NCBI RefSeq assembly: GCF_024586455.1
Contig: NC_065921.1
Span: 76,894,720 to 76,958,719, forward strand
Direction of reading: 5' to 3'
From: Bactrocera neohumeralis
Lineage: Eukaryota; Arthropoda; Insecta; Diptera; Tephritidae
Length of the DNA stretch: 64,000 bases
In this document: one piece after another, positions 23,301 through 35,647 of the stretch
Layout of the letters: every line of letters begins with the position of its first letter
Numbering within the stretch: the first letter of the stretch is position 1
The notes under the pieces: model-generated
What the model was told of the DNA's origin: nothing
The model's input: the letters and a program-made list of their open reading frames with translations, nothing else
The model's database searches: none
Made by a program: the position numbers and the translations under genes

Positions 23301-23930
23301 AAAAATTATGTTTCAAAAGCACTCGATCGATGGTATTCATTACGTTTTTGGCTTTAAATTTGATCACAATCGTGGCTCGATGCGATGATGCATAATCATG
23401 ATTTTTTCTTCCACAATTCCGGCCGATTTCGACGGATGATGTCAAGCAAACGCCTCAATACAGCAAAATAGAACTCCTTATTGACAGTCTGTCCCTCCGG
23501 AACAAATTCATGATGCACCAAACCATGAATATCAAAAAAAACCATAAGCATCACTTTGATTTTTAGCGACTTTGAAGTTGTTTTTTTGTTTTGGCTCATT
23601 TTGGATGTAAAACTCATAAATCAATGTCTCATTGGCAGTTGTGATGCTCTCCATGAATTTGGGATCGGAATTCGCACGATCAAGCATGTCCCAAGAGACC
23701 TGTTTACGGTACTCTTTTTGAAAAAAATTCAGCTTTATTGAGACGAGTCGAGCAAGAACGCGTATCAAAACCATTCGAACGAACTCGCGAGAGATATCGA
23801 GCTCTCTTGTTATCTCATATCCTTCACTTTTTTAATATTTTCTTCAGTTGAAGTGGTCAAAGGTCGTTCAGAACGAAGCATGTCTTTAACTATCTTTAAC
23901 TATCAATTTCCGGTTACTTCAATTTCACAT
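23300..23930 (-). mobile_element. mariner relic, copy E
   Basis: The minus strand reads EENIKKVKD near 23850, IYEFYIQNEPKQKNN near 23600, then VMLMVFFDIHGLVHHEFVPE near 23540 and a truncated LRRLLDIIRRNRPELWKK. This is the central part of a mariner transposase, with the C-terminal catalytic end missing and an internal deletion before the NEPK motif. It stops abruptly where the family-P repeat begins at about 23935. Confidence 0.7.
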
Positions 23931-23934
23931 TCTA

Positions 23935-24640
23935 AATGATCAGCGTGAAGAGCTGAGCCGATTTAGACATGTCCGTCTGTCTGTATATTTGCGGAGTAGT
24001 CTCAAAGGTTTTGGGATATTGATCTGAAATCTTGCATACGTCTTTTTCCATCGAGTATCGATACATCTTCATGAAATTTGACATAGTTTATTTTCTAAGA
24101 CAATGATGGGGTTCCCGAAGACACTGTTCTGATCGGATCACTGTAGCAAACTGACCGCTTAAAATCAAGTTCTTGCGTGAAAAAAAATTTATTTGACGAC
24201 CCATCTGAGCGAAATTATTAACAAGGCATCTTTAAAATCTCCGTAGAAAGTGTTAAGATTGGACAACTGTAGCATATAGCTGTCAAACACACTGAATCTT
24301 CAAAATCAAGCTCTTCCGTGAATTTTTTATTTGGCGAGATATTTGCACCAAGTTCGGCATGCGATATTGACCAAAGGAAAGTTGGAATTTCCGAAGAAAA
24401 TATGCAGCTCAGTTCACTATAGCATATAGCTGTCATATAAACTGAACGACCGGATTCAAGTTCTTGTGTGTGAAAATTTTTATTTGAAGAGATGTCCTCA
24501 CGAAAATTGGCATGAATTATTGCCTAAGGAAAAAGTGCGATCTGCTCAGAAATTCTTTAAATAGCATGTAGCTGCCATAAAAACTGAATCATCACAATTA
24601 AGCCCTAGTAAAATTTTTTAATTTGTTAAGGGTATAACTT
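23935..24640 (+). repeat. Dispersed repeat family P, diverged multi-module copy
   Basis: Starts AATGATCAGCGTGAAGAGCTGAG, includes the CCGTCTGTCTG run and at least four diverged ATAGCTGTCATA-AACTGAA modules (near 24140, 24275, 24430 and 24570). It ends with AATTAAGCCCTAG and a GGGTATAACTTG tail at the edge of the T-rich desert. Confidence 0.65.
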
Positions 24641-26640
24641 GTTTTTCTTTTTTTAATTCGTTTTATTTGTTTTTTATTATTTTATATTTATTTTTTAGTT
24701 TTTTAAATATTTTTTATTTATTTTTATTATTTATTAATATTTTTATTATTTTTAATATTTTTTTGCTTTAATTTTCTTTTATTCAGTGTTATTATTTTTT
24801 TATTTATTTTTTATTTTTATTTTTTATTTAGCTTAATTTATTTATTTAATTTAATTTAATTTTTTAAATTTATTTTATGTTTTTATTTGTCTTCATTTTA
24901 TTTATTAAATTTTTATTCTTTCATTTTATTATGTTACTTTTCTTAATTTTTTTAAGTTCATTAATTCAATAAAATTAAGCCCTCGTATGGAAAGCTTTTT
25001 CATTCGTGAAGGGTAAACGTGTTTTTGTTTGTTTTGATTTGTTATATTTATTTATATATTTTTATTATTCTATATTTAATTTAATTTTAATTAATAATTT
25101 TTTAATTATTTTAATTTTTTTAATTATTTTATTTTTTTAATTGAATTGTTTTTTTTTTTAATTTAAGTTTCATTATTTTTTAATATTTCTTATTTTAATT
25201 TACTTTTATTTTATTTATTTTTAATTTAATTTAATTTTTTTAATTTTTTATTCTTTATTTTACTTAATTTTATCTTACTCTACTTAGTTTATTTATTTTT
25301 TTCATTTTCTTTTATTTTATTTCATTTAATAATTTTTTAGTTTTTTATTTTCTTAATTTTTTTAAGTTTATTCATCCAATAAAATTAAGCCCTCGCATGG
25401 AAAGCTAATTCATTCGTGTAGGGTAAGCGTGTTTCTGTTTGTTTTAATTTGTTATATTTATTTCTATATTTTAATTATTCGATATTTAATTTAATTTTAA
25501 TTAATAATTTTTTAATTCTTTTATTTTTTTGATTATTTAATTTTTTAAATTATTTTATTATTTTTTAATTGAATTTTTTTTTAAATTTAATTTTCATTAT
25601 TTTTCAATATTTTTTTATTTTCATTTACTTTTATTTTATTTATTTTTAATTTAATTTAATTTTTTTAAGTTATTTAATTTCTTTATTTTACTTAATTTTA
25701 TTTTACTCTGCTTATTTTATATAATTTTTTCATTTTATTTTATTTTATTTTATTTTATTTTATTTCATTAACAAATTTTTTAGTTTTTTATTTAATTAAG
25801 TTTTTTATATTAGTATTATTTTTTTATATTATTTATATTTTAATTCACTTTTATTATATTTACATAATTTTTTTGAATTATTTTCTTTATGTTTTATTTA
25901 ATTTATTTTTTTTACTTAATTTTATCACACTCTACTTATTTTATTTAGTTTTTTCATTTCATTTTATTTTATTTCATTTACAAATTTTTTAGTTTCTTAT
26001 TTTAGTATTTTTTTTAATATTTTTTGTATTTTAGTTCACTTTTATTGTATTTCCATAATTTTTTTTTTAAATTATTTTCTTAATGTTTTATTTAATTTAT
26101 TTTTTTTCTTTACCAAATTTATTTTATTTTATTATTTAATTTAATATTATTTATTTATTTTTTTTAATTATTAAATTTCTTTATCTTACTTAATTTTATC
26201 TTACTCTACTTATTTTATTTAATTTTTTTCATTTTTTTATATTTTATTTCCTTTAGAAATTTTTTAGTTTTTTATTTAATTAAGTTTTTTATTTTAGTAT
26301 TATTTTTATTTATTATTTATATTTTAATTCACTTTTATTGTATTTACATAATTTTTTTTAAATCATTTTCTTAATGTCTTATTTAATTTAATTTTTTTTT
26401 AATTATTAAATTTCTTTATCTTACTTAATTTTATCTTACTCAACTTATTTTATTTAATTTTTTTCATTTTTTTATATTTTATTTCCTTTAGAAATTTTTT
26501 AGTTTTTTATTTAATTAAGTTTTTTAGTTTAGTATTATTTTTTAATATTATTATATTTTAATTTACTTATATTATACTTACATTTTTTTTATTATTTTCT
26601 TAAAGTTTTATTTAATATAATTTTTTAAATTTTTTCTATA
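24641..26640. repeat. 2-kb T-rich desert built of higher-order tandem repeats
   Basis: Almost only T and A, with T in large excess on the plus strand. Order is present: AATTAAGCCCTCGTATGGAAAGC at about 24974 recurs at about 25384 (period about 410) and relates to the end of family P at 24596. Farther right, AATTATTAAATTTCTTTATC at 26166 and 26401 gives an exact 235-bp period over about 130 matching bases, and ACTTAATTTTATCTTACTC-like blocks also recur near 25264, 25688 and 25917. No coding potential. Confidence 0.75.
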
Positions 26641-27700
26641 CCTTTGCAATACAAAGTTTGCTTTCAAAACACAATTGTCTGTCCTTGTAGATTAGTTTAA
26701 TAACTTAACTATTCATAAAATATGAATTCTCCTTCTATTTGCAGACAAGTAAATTTTCCAATCAAAATTGTTGCTGGAAAAACGTGTGGATTCTTATTAT
26801 TTTGCTAATATAAATTATAACAAAAATACAAAAAAATAGCAATTACACACCATTTGTAAATTTTCCGCAAAAAAAATTGTTTATCAACATTAATTTATAT
26901 AATTGAAAGGGAAATTAGCAGAGAAAAATGAACACACATGTTTTAAAATTAAAAAATAGCTACAAATCCGTTTAAATCATAGTTGTTACGCTAAAAGTTT
27001 AATTGGCAGCCGTTAAAACTGTAAATAACTGTTCATGTGTAAAGTATTAAAAAAAATGTTGTTACTTCAGCGTTCATAAAAATAAGAGAAGAAAAATCAT
27101 AACAAAATCTAAACAAAAAATAAAAAAAATACGTTTTTTTCTGTGTATTGTCTTTGCCCTGTTAATTGACATCATCGTTGTTGTTGGCGTACTGAATGAA
27201 GTTAGAGTAATATAAAAAATTCAAGTAGGAAGTGTAGATGAAAATAAAAAATGACAGCATGTGAGCAGGTCCTAAGCTTGCAAAAAAATAAATAAATTAT
27301 AACTTGAAATTCAAAGAGATATTAACAAACGGTATTTGTAAGTGAGAGCAAGAGCGCAGTTTATATTTATTACCGAAAAAGTGCTGGGAATTTGCTTTGC
27401 GAAAACTCATAAAAATTTATTTCATAGCATTTCATAAGAAAATATACATACATACACATTCATATAATATACTATAGAGTTGGTAAAGAAAATTAAATAG
27501 TAAAATTAACAAAAAAAAAATATATATATATTGAAAAATGTAATAAAAAACTAAGAAAAAATTAAAAAATATAATTAAAATCAAATATATTTTAAAAATC
27601 ATTAAAAGAGCAACAAAGCTCTAACCTTTATCACCATTGTAAGAAAAAATGGTTCATTGAAAGTATTATTATGGCATTATGCAATACTTTATATGTATGT
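26641..27700. other. Intergenic A/T-rich, unassigned
   Basis: No gene or repeat family recognised; long A-rich runs and short ATACATAC tracts only. Confidence 0.4.
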
Positions 27701-27704
27701 ATTT

Positions 27705-29275
27705 ATGGCTAACTATTGACGAAGCTGTGCAGAAATTACAAAAAAAAAAACACAGAAAATAACTTGAATGTATGTTTTTTGAAGCAAATAAAATTTTGTC
27801 GTTTTTAAATGAAAATATGAGTATTTTAAATTTTTTAAAAATTTTGCTAAGATGTGGTAATTGGTATAACTGCTGCCACCGGCGGGTACTGAGCCGAGTA
27901 CCTTCAAAGCTGTATTGTTCTCATCCATCCGAACAATATGACTTAGTCGGTGAAGCCTTCATCCCTTCATTCGCTGAGCTGTCGCCGTTTCTTGTACACC
28001 TCATCGACTGCCGTATTCGCTGTTGTCAATGCGCAAAGGATCATTACTCTTACGCAGAACCTTTCTCTGGAACATTCCTAAGGCCGACTCATCGGATGAT
28101 GTCATTGTATCATGCAGGCTTGAAGGCGAGTTTGGTCTTTGTTCGTCGAGATAGGATTCCACTTTTTAATTGTCGGAATGTTGAACAGTTGTTTAGTCGG
28201 GGAAGGTCTTTAACTATGAATTAGGATAAGCTTCTTGTGTGAATTGTGTGTGCGTATGGGGTCCAACCTCTGGTAATTAGTACGGAAGCTAAATTGATAG
28301 GAGTTTCGGTTACAAGGTCTGACCGAAGACTTAATTCGGATACCACGGGGAGCAGGAGACCTTGGAGTTTGCTCCAACCTGCTCATGCGGACTGGCCTCT
28401 GAAGAACTGACACTTTGTCAATTGAATGTGTAGTTGCATTGCAACAGAATGCCGTGCTCAAAGTAAGCCAGATTTTAGATTGGCCTTGAACCCTAAAACG
28501 GTGGTTAATCTATCCATTCAACACTGCCAAATTGGACTGAAGATGCCTGGCATTTTCAGAGCACTTATCAACACATTAATTTGATGCGTTGGGCTTTTGA
28601 GCGATGTGGTGTTTGGCTGTCGTCAGCAGGTACTCAGTGACGTGGGAGTCAAGACTCAATTGCGACGACTGTGGGTTTGATGATCGGAGACATTTCATCT
28701 TGCACTCGTTCAGTACCAGACTCATTTGCTTTGCTTTATTATCTAGTCTGAAACCTCGCATGGTATGAGGCGGCTCGGGGAGGATCTTCCTGATCCTGAC
28801 GAACCGACAGCTTTCATAGCTGTACCAGCTTTGCAGGGATACCCAGTTCAGACATAGCGGTTTTGTTTCGTGCTTTTCGGCTCTAAAATCGAGGAAGAGG
28901 AGGTGTGTGTCGATCTTCCTTTCTCAGATCTTTTCCAAGATTAGGCGTGTGGTCAAAACCTAGTCGATTTTAGATTTTTCAGCTCTAAGGTCACACTGAC
29001 AAGGTCCAATCTGTTTCTTGACGGTGGGCTCGTTCTTTCACACACTACGTACGATAAGACCTTATATGCGATATTAAGGTAACTTATCCCATGGTAATTG
29101 GTGCGGATTGTGGGGTCCCGTTTTTCATGGATTGGATACAGCACAAAGAAAGTTGTTCATGCGACAATATTTTACAAAGTAACTGTTGCATGTACCTTGC
29201 GAGTTTTCCGACGCCGAATTTGTATAACTCGACCGGCAATCCATCGGCCGAACTGCCAAGCTTTAGATATTAGCT
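27705..29275 (-). mobile_element. Non-LTR retrotransposon relic (RT domain)
   Basis: Minus strand, 29275 to 27705: the RT start RTNYHGISYLNIAYKVLS (about 29050-29100), DNKAKQMSLVLNECKMKCL (about 28700), a region 28210-28500 I cannot place, then the RT tail near 28000-28200 and MDENNTALKVLGSVPAGG near 27900. Same family as 958-2300 but retaining a different part. Broken by many stops. It ends about 150 bp from the stop of the amylase gene. Confidence 0.7.
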
Positions 29276-29425
29276 AATCGAACAAACTCTACTAGTGGTT
29301 CAAAGAGACTGGCAGTACCTGCGATGCAACTTTAAGGAACACATTTGAGTCTTTTGACAGTAAAGGAACACTCGTATTCTTTTACGCCGTTCTCGAGTAA
29401 AAAATAATTGGCGCAGTGCTTGATA

Positions 29426-31331
29426 CTAGAAGTCACAACATAAATAATTCAACACAGGTAAAATATCTAAAATATATACCACTTTATTACTAATATTCGG
29501 AGTATTCATAATTATCTCTTCCTTCGCAGTTGGAGAGTCAATACTCAAAACTTTTAAATTCTTTTCCGTAACTATAGTTACGGTTCCATTAAACTCTATA
29601 AACGGCAATTGATTTTGCAACACATAGTATATGTGACACTCGGAATAAACATCCTTTATCAGCATTCCTATCATTTTTTCTGCATTTTGCTTTTTTCGCT
29701 CTTCTAACTTGGCGTTTACATGTATGGCCAATATGCCATCAAACTCATTTGCACCCAAATCAATGTCAGCATAACCCCAGTCGTCCACAACCACCGTTTT
29801 ACTCGTGCATTTCCCGTTCACCAGCGCACCAGAGATCACATCACAGTAAACACCCGCAGGCAGACAAGTATATAAACGCTCCTTCAGATCCCACCCATTG
29901 CCATTGAAGGCTATAAAACCACGATTGCCACGACAGAAGGCAATTTGATTATCGTCATTGTCCCACCAATTGGACACTTCGGTGCCGCGCACTGCATTCT
30001 TGAAGCCCACCATATTATAGATTTGACGCCAGCGATGCTCACAAATCCAACCATTAACACAAGCGCCATCGGCGTCAAACTCCGGCGAGAGTATTTGCTC
30101 ATTTTCATCGGCTGGTGGTGCCTGATCATGATCTTGGAAATCAAAAGAGCTCATCACGCGCATTATGCCATAGGGGTAAGCTAATGCGAAAGCGTTGGCC
30201 ATCTTGTATTGCTTGGCATTTTTATATGTGAGCACATTGTTACCTTCGCGCTGATTATCGTGGTTATCGACAAAGACGAAAGCGTGCTCGGAGGGTAAGA
30301 AGCTCCACTCAGGACCCCAATTACGCAGCCACTTAAGTTGATTGTAACCACGAAAGGCGCCACCTATTTCCTCCGAGAAACGAAATTCTGTCACAGCGCC
30401 CAGCGGACTGTACTCATATTTGCTGATCTGTTCGAAACCATAATCGACGACTTCCTGGTAGATGAAAGGACGCGCATTACGTGGGAAGCCATGTGCGGTG
30501 TTCAGATCATGCATGCTGTCATAAATAAACTGCAAATAATTTTTTATGCAAAATTAGTATCGTGTGAAGGTAGAAGTTGGGTTAACTTTAAATACCTTCA
30601 AATCTTCCGCCGGCACATGCTTGGCAGCATCTACACGAAAACCCGCCACACCTAACTCAATGAGGTGATTCAGAAATCCAAGCAAATGTGCACGCACACG
30701 GTCACTGCTCTGATCCAAGTCTTTCAGGCGCACCAACTCACAATTTTGCACTTGAAAACGATCATTCCAATCCTGTATATCACAAGTCGAATGAAAATCC
30801 TGCGCTGTATAAGGCACGGCGGGAAAGTACTTCGCGTCTGGATAGGCAATCGAGCCGCCCGTACCATAGACGACACCATCATACGAGGCAGCCATATGAT
30901 TGAGCAGCACATCGACGTAAATCCGCACGCCAACAGCGTTACATCTGCGCACCATATCGGTGAACTCCGTCTCATTGCCGGAACGTGTAATTAGTTTGTA
31001 CGAGACCGGCTGATAACGCTCCCACCACGGCCGTCCAGCGATCACTACATTCTCAGCGACGGGCGAGACCTGTTTGGGTTTATTCGTGAATATAATAAAT
31101 AAACGCTCGTTTAATTTGTTATTATCAGTTTGTGCTCACCTGTACGCCGGCAAAACCGCGCGGTGCTAAAAAGTGCTCGCACTCTCTGGCTATATCCGTC
31201 CACTTCCATTCGAAGAGATGTACAATCGTATTCCGTTCAGCCCACCAGTGTGGCTCGTGTTGCGCCTCGACAACGGCGATGAGTGTCAGCAAGCCCAGAG
31301 CGACATAACCCAAAATATTAGTTTTAAGCAT
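29426..31331 (-). CDS. Amyrel: Amyrel-type alpha-amylase, distal copy with C-terminal extension
   Basis: Glycoside hydrolase family 13 enzyme that cleaves internal alpha-1,4 bonds of starch and glycogen, secreted into the gut lumen. Exons: 31140-31331, 30596-31069 and 29426-30529 (64, 158 and 367 codons), all phase-0 joints with GT-AG borders. A signal peptide (about residues 1-23) precedes mature QHEPHWW. Catalytic residues are present: Asp211 in GFRVDAAKH, Glu248 in YQEVVD and Asp313 in FVDNHDNQR. The QHEPHWW start, the FDADGACVNGWICEHRWRQI block and the absence of the glycine-rich GHGAGG loop after HDNQR point to Amyrel rather than classical Amy. Family members end near HVNAKL, about residue 497; here GAA replaces the stop and 92 more codons follow, giving 589 residues. 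It has the same intron positions as the second copy at 38.8-40.4 kb and the same orientation, so the pair is a tandem duplication. The subgroup name is from memory of the family. Confidence 0.88.
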
Positions 31332-31399
31332 TTAGAGCGCATTTGTGCTGACCGTTATACCGCGCGTGTACACACTATCCGCACTTTGCGAGCACCGCG

Positions 31400-31460
31400 G
31401 AGCTTTTATACGATTTTTTTCGTATCTAACACTTATCATGTGGTTATCTACTGATAACTA
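31400..31460 (-). promoter_or_regulatory. Promoter of distal amylase: TATA box and GATA cluster
   Basis: On the minus strand a TATAAAAG box (31403-31410) lies about 75 bp before the ATG. Just upstream are three GATA-type sites: 31432-31437, 31444-31448 and 31452-31457 (TGATAA on the plus strand). Midgut digestive genes of flies are commonly driven by GATA factors, so these are plausible sites; binding is inferred. Confidence 0.6.
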
Positions 31461-31869
31461 ACTGCAAGATACTCTCGTTGGTTTGTATTTTACAAATGCG
31501 TAAGCGGCATATATGCTGCAAGTAATGCTGCAAAAACAATGTCAAGGTACTCTCATTTCATCAATTGAATAATTCGCTATGAGCGCTCACTAGCTAGTAG
31601 GCCGCTGTGTTTTGATGACCAAGCGTGACTACAATCGGGTTCTTAAAAAATTTACGATCTATCAGAACCCTTTGCTTTATTATTTAAAAAACAGGCCAGA
31701 TAATCAGTGATTTTTTGCTAATTTTGAACCGCTTCGTAGCGCTAAATATAGATATTTGGGGGTAAATCACTATTTAGCATGACTAATAAATTTTATTAGC
31801 CAAATAAGTGCTGACTGTAGTTTTGTGCGCGTGCATAAAAATGTTTGAGTAACATTTATTTATTAAATA
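31461..31869. other. Upstream flank of distal amylase
   Basis: AT-rich spacer without recognised gene or repeat; may hold further upstream control sites. Confidence 0.35.
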
Positions 31870-32935
31870 ATTTCATTGTGACTTGGCGAAATGTGTACAC
31901 CGTGCAACAAAATAAAAGTTCCAACTTCCACAGTTAATCAACGGGAACAACGGGAAAGACTTACAGCTGAACAACGTCTACAAATATTTCTACTTTAACA
32001 CGAAAATTCATGTAAATAATGTGTTTCGAGCGCTTCGCTCAACTTAAGGTCAACATAATCAGCCTACTGAGCGTACTGAGCGTACTATTCGCAACAACAC
32101 CGCCCATCTTGAGACCCAGCGTTCATTATTGTACAATATTCAACCGAATATAATACGTTCAGCGCGTAGTGAAGAAAATATGGCTGTCGCAGCTGAGGGT
32201 ATACACGAAGACCGTGTAGAGTTGATTCGACGCCGCTCGCAGCAACTCCGACTGATGTATGGAGCGACTTGTCTTAAAACTTGACTTAAATTGAAAGCGT
32301 ACGAAATACAGCTTGTGTAAGAGCTGAAGTCGCTCGACCTTTCCAAGCGACATCGTTTCGCTCTTTGAACTCTTTAAAAGTTCCTAGTTGATCCGACGTT
32401 TCCGAGCCAAGTTTTGTTCAGCGATGAGCTCCATTTCCGGCTCAATGGGTGTGCAAAGAGTCATAATTGCCGCATTTGGGTCGAAGAGCAACCTGAAGAG
32501 ATTCATGAGTTGCCATTTCATTCAGAAAAAACAAAGGTTTTTTGTGGTTTGTGGGCTGGTGGAATCATCGGTACATATATTTTCAAAAATGATGCCGAAG
32601 AGAACTTAACCGTCAATGGTTTTAACAAGGCGGCACCACTTCCCACTCATCGCTTCAATCAATGGACTTATAGACGGCACACTACGATGAGCAGATAATT
32701 TCACGTTTTGGGCCAGTTGATTGTCCACCAAGATCGTGTGATATCACTGTTAGTCTTTTCCCTGTTGGGATATTTGTATAAAGTCTAAAGTCTATGCGGC
32801 CGATCCCGCTTCCATTCAAGCTTTAGAGCAAATATTAAGGAGTGTCATTCGCCAGTTACCAGTCGAAATTATCGGACGAGTCATCGAAAAGGGGACTCAA
32901 CGGATGGATCATCTGAGACGTAGCAGTGGATAACA
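31870..32935 (+). mobile_element. Tc1/mariner-like relic, family 1, copy F (longest)
   Basis: Plus strand: RLTAEQRLQIF (about 31955), the PTERTIR region (about 32065), SARSEENMAVAAEGIHEDR (about 32160-32215), ELPFHSEKTKVFCGLWAGGI (about 32500-32570) and the catalytic C-terminus with a KVYAADPASIQAL-like end (about 32790-32820). It is the best guide to the family layout: an N-terminal helix-turn-helix part and a DDE-type domain. Several frameshifts and stops; inactive. Confidence 0.75.
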
Positions 32936-32939
32936 AATT

Positions 32940-33180
32940 TTACCTCTGCTCCTTGTGTATCTTCGACATGATCGGTCGTCCGTCGTTTTTTTCTTTTATT
33001 TGTGCACAGGTCGGCCTGTTTTTGGTGGCTTCGTTACTATCAGATATTCCAATATTAAGTGCAATTTGCCGATTCGACAAGTGTTAATTAAAAAAGCGAT
33101 TTCTTTTTCAATTTCCAGAACAGTTAGCGTTTTTCCTTGGCCATGTCTAAAACTTTTTTAATTATCCAAATGTCAATTTT
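32940..33180 (-). pseudogene. Possible transposase helix-turn-helix remnant
   Basis: The minus strand is open over about 60 codons and reads KTLTVLEIEKEIAFLINTC and ends TKPPKTGRPVHK, resembling the N-terminal DNA-binding segment of Tc1/Tc3-like transposases (a K-L-T start and a GRP linker). No catalytic part follows. Could also be chance. Confidence 0.3.
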
Positions 33181-35647
33181 TGGGTTGGAAATTATTTCCA
33201 TTTACTCGTTTAATTAAAAAAAGCTGAAAACATTTGCAAAAATGCGTCTCATCAAAAGTCTCTTTATGTACTGGCTTTTCGCAATTATAAAGGCGTCACT
33301 AAGACGAGACGAGATCAACGAGTGTGCCATTAAGACTAGAGCAAACTTTGATCACTTAGAATATCGTAGCATAAATACACTTCTTAGCTGCACTTTGCTT
33401 TATTTACATAAAGAAATTTCAAAAATTCCACAAATTTTAAGGGTTTTTACCACAAGAAGCTATAGGTTTGAAATTATGTTTTTAGACCGAAGTTGCTAAA
33501 AGGATGACTGAATTCAGGTGATTTAAATGTTCAAACGTAATTTTTTCTAATATAATTGTCCCGTGGTAAATACATACAATATTTTTACTAGCTCGTTTGG
33601 TAGCCTTAATCGTCAAGTGCGCTATAATATTTTTGAGTTAACTAAGGGGAAAGTCGAAGTATTAATTGGAGCTATAATTATACTTATACTAGGTTAAATA
33701 AGTTTCAAACTTTTTAGGGGAAATAGTGAAGGTCTAAAGTCGGTCTGCAACCTCGTTTTCATTGTAAATGATTGGTTTCAACACCAATGGGGACACCATA
33801 CACTGTTCAGTTTTTCAGTTGAAGAATACTCGAATAATTACCAAAATCTGTAAGCCAAAGGATGAATACTAATAAAACGCCATAAATGAGATTCTCCGGC
33901 GCTCTCGTTACGTCATTGCTGTCGTACTCTCCACTCGCGCATTACTCTACTCACAGATATCCGCTAAGACAATGAACTCTTTTTCTCTCAGACACATTTA
34001 CAAATAATTTTCTGTGAGGTGTTTCCCATCGTTGGTACGCTAACCAAACGTTTCAAGTTCTCCTAGTCAGCCATTCATTACAATTATTTACAGTTATGAG
34101 ATAAGGTCGTAAGGTTTCTGAAAAAGGTAATAACAGACTATAAATAATGACTAAGAGATTATGTGAGATAAATCCATACGACTTAGAAAAGGCACAAAAG
34201 GAAAAGATCGGTTTAAAATCAGTTATGTGGTTAATTAAAATATGCACGACTAAAGTGTATAGATCTAATGACAAATATCTCCTATAATGAATAAACGGTC
34301 TGAGTATGTTATAACTAAATAAATAAAACGAATGGGTCTGAGACCAGATCAATTATAAACTGCTACTGTTTTCGCTTCTATTTCATAAATACAATAGTTG
34401 ACTTTTATTGATTTCGCTGGCAAACCACGGCGCTCATTATCGTTAGATTGCATTCAGAAGAGAACTTGTTGTCGCTTATTATCAAAAAATTCTCTTTTGG
34501 AGTCGCTGAATGTGGTCACATGAGTCGCTCATCCATCACCTTGTGCGAAAATTTGAGTCGAACAATTTTTTGCAGTTTCTTCATATCACATTATCATTCT
34601 TGTGCACTTCATGTACGCGGCGCACAAACATATTTTTGTTAAGCTATTTTTTTTCCTTTACCCCTTTCTAAAACTAAGCATAAGCGACACGGTCCCTTCG
34701 TCTTTCCTCATCGTTTACTCGCCTACAAGAAACTTTTACAGAGAGCTCTCTATAAATTTAAGTTTAAGTTTGTTTATAGCTTAATAAACTTCGACTACTG
34801 TCATAAAAAGTGTAAATCCCTTTTAGTTTGACGATTTATGTAAGTGTCATAAATGATATAGAAATATATTTCAGTTACTTATTTTGTTATCTTATTATAC
34901 AATTTTTAATCGGCTCTTGTCGAAATGACTGCACAGTTTTATTAGGGGAAGGCCATTGATATACATTTTAATATTTAGCAATTACTCATTGTTAAACTCT
35001 CGTCGAAACGGGTAAACAATTTCCGGAATGCAATACAAATTCGTATTCGTTATATTTGTGAGACATTATATTGATTCAAATAAGATAATAGTACAAAAAT
35101 ATAAAGAGCCAACGAATTCTAAAGAGCAAAGTTTTTTATCTTATCAGCTGTCATCTGATGGAACGTATAACAAAGGTGCACTCAATTGATAAAAATATAT
35201 ATTGTTAGAAAATACAAGTGTATGTTATATATTGTTTTAAATACATAATGTACGTATCTGCAAAACCAGTAAATGTGGTTTATGTACATTCGCCCAGCGC
35301 AAATATTATAAAAACTTCTGCCGACAGTGTGAAAATGGATAAAATCGCATTTAGTGAAATCACATATCTCGAGATCCTTCCGTCTGATTTCAACCAAATC
35401 TGATACATGCCAATCACCTGATATTTTTATGTTACAGTTTCTAGTATACAAATCAAGAATTGCCTAAATCGAACCAAAACTGTTCATAGGCACTGAAAAT
35501 GTGGAGCCAATTCTTACAGCTGACTTTTTACCGAAAATATCTGTCAATGTAGTATGGGATATATAATTGAAATTCAGATAGAACGTCTCTTAGCTCCCAT
35601 ATTCCTAATATAAAGATTTTCGAACTTCCGGATGACTTTATACGAAA
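33181..35647. other. Intergenic between amylase copies, unassigned
   Basis: Several 60-100 codon open frames, for example 33242-33499 and 34053-34352, show no motif or family I recognise. No repeat array or RNA gene is evident. Confidence 0.4.

Noticed and set aside
29426..30535. Amylase exon 3 read as a separate 369-codon gene starting at TTG
   Set aside because: A splice acceptor at 30530 and matching exons upstream show it is the third exon of a three-exon gene.
33242..35451. Short open frames between the amylase copies
   Set aside because: 60-100 codons in AT-rich DNA without motifs, splice signals or similarity to known families.
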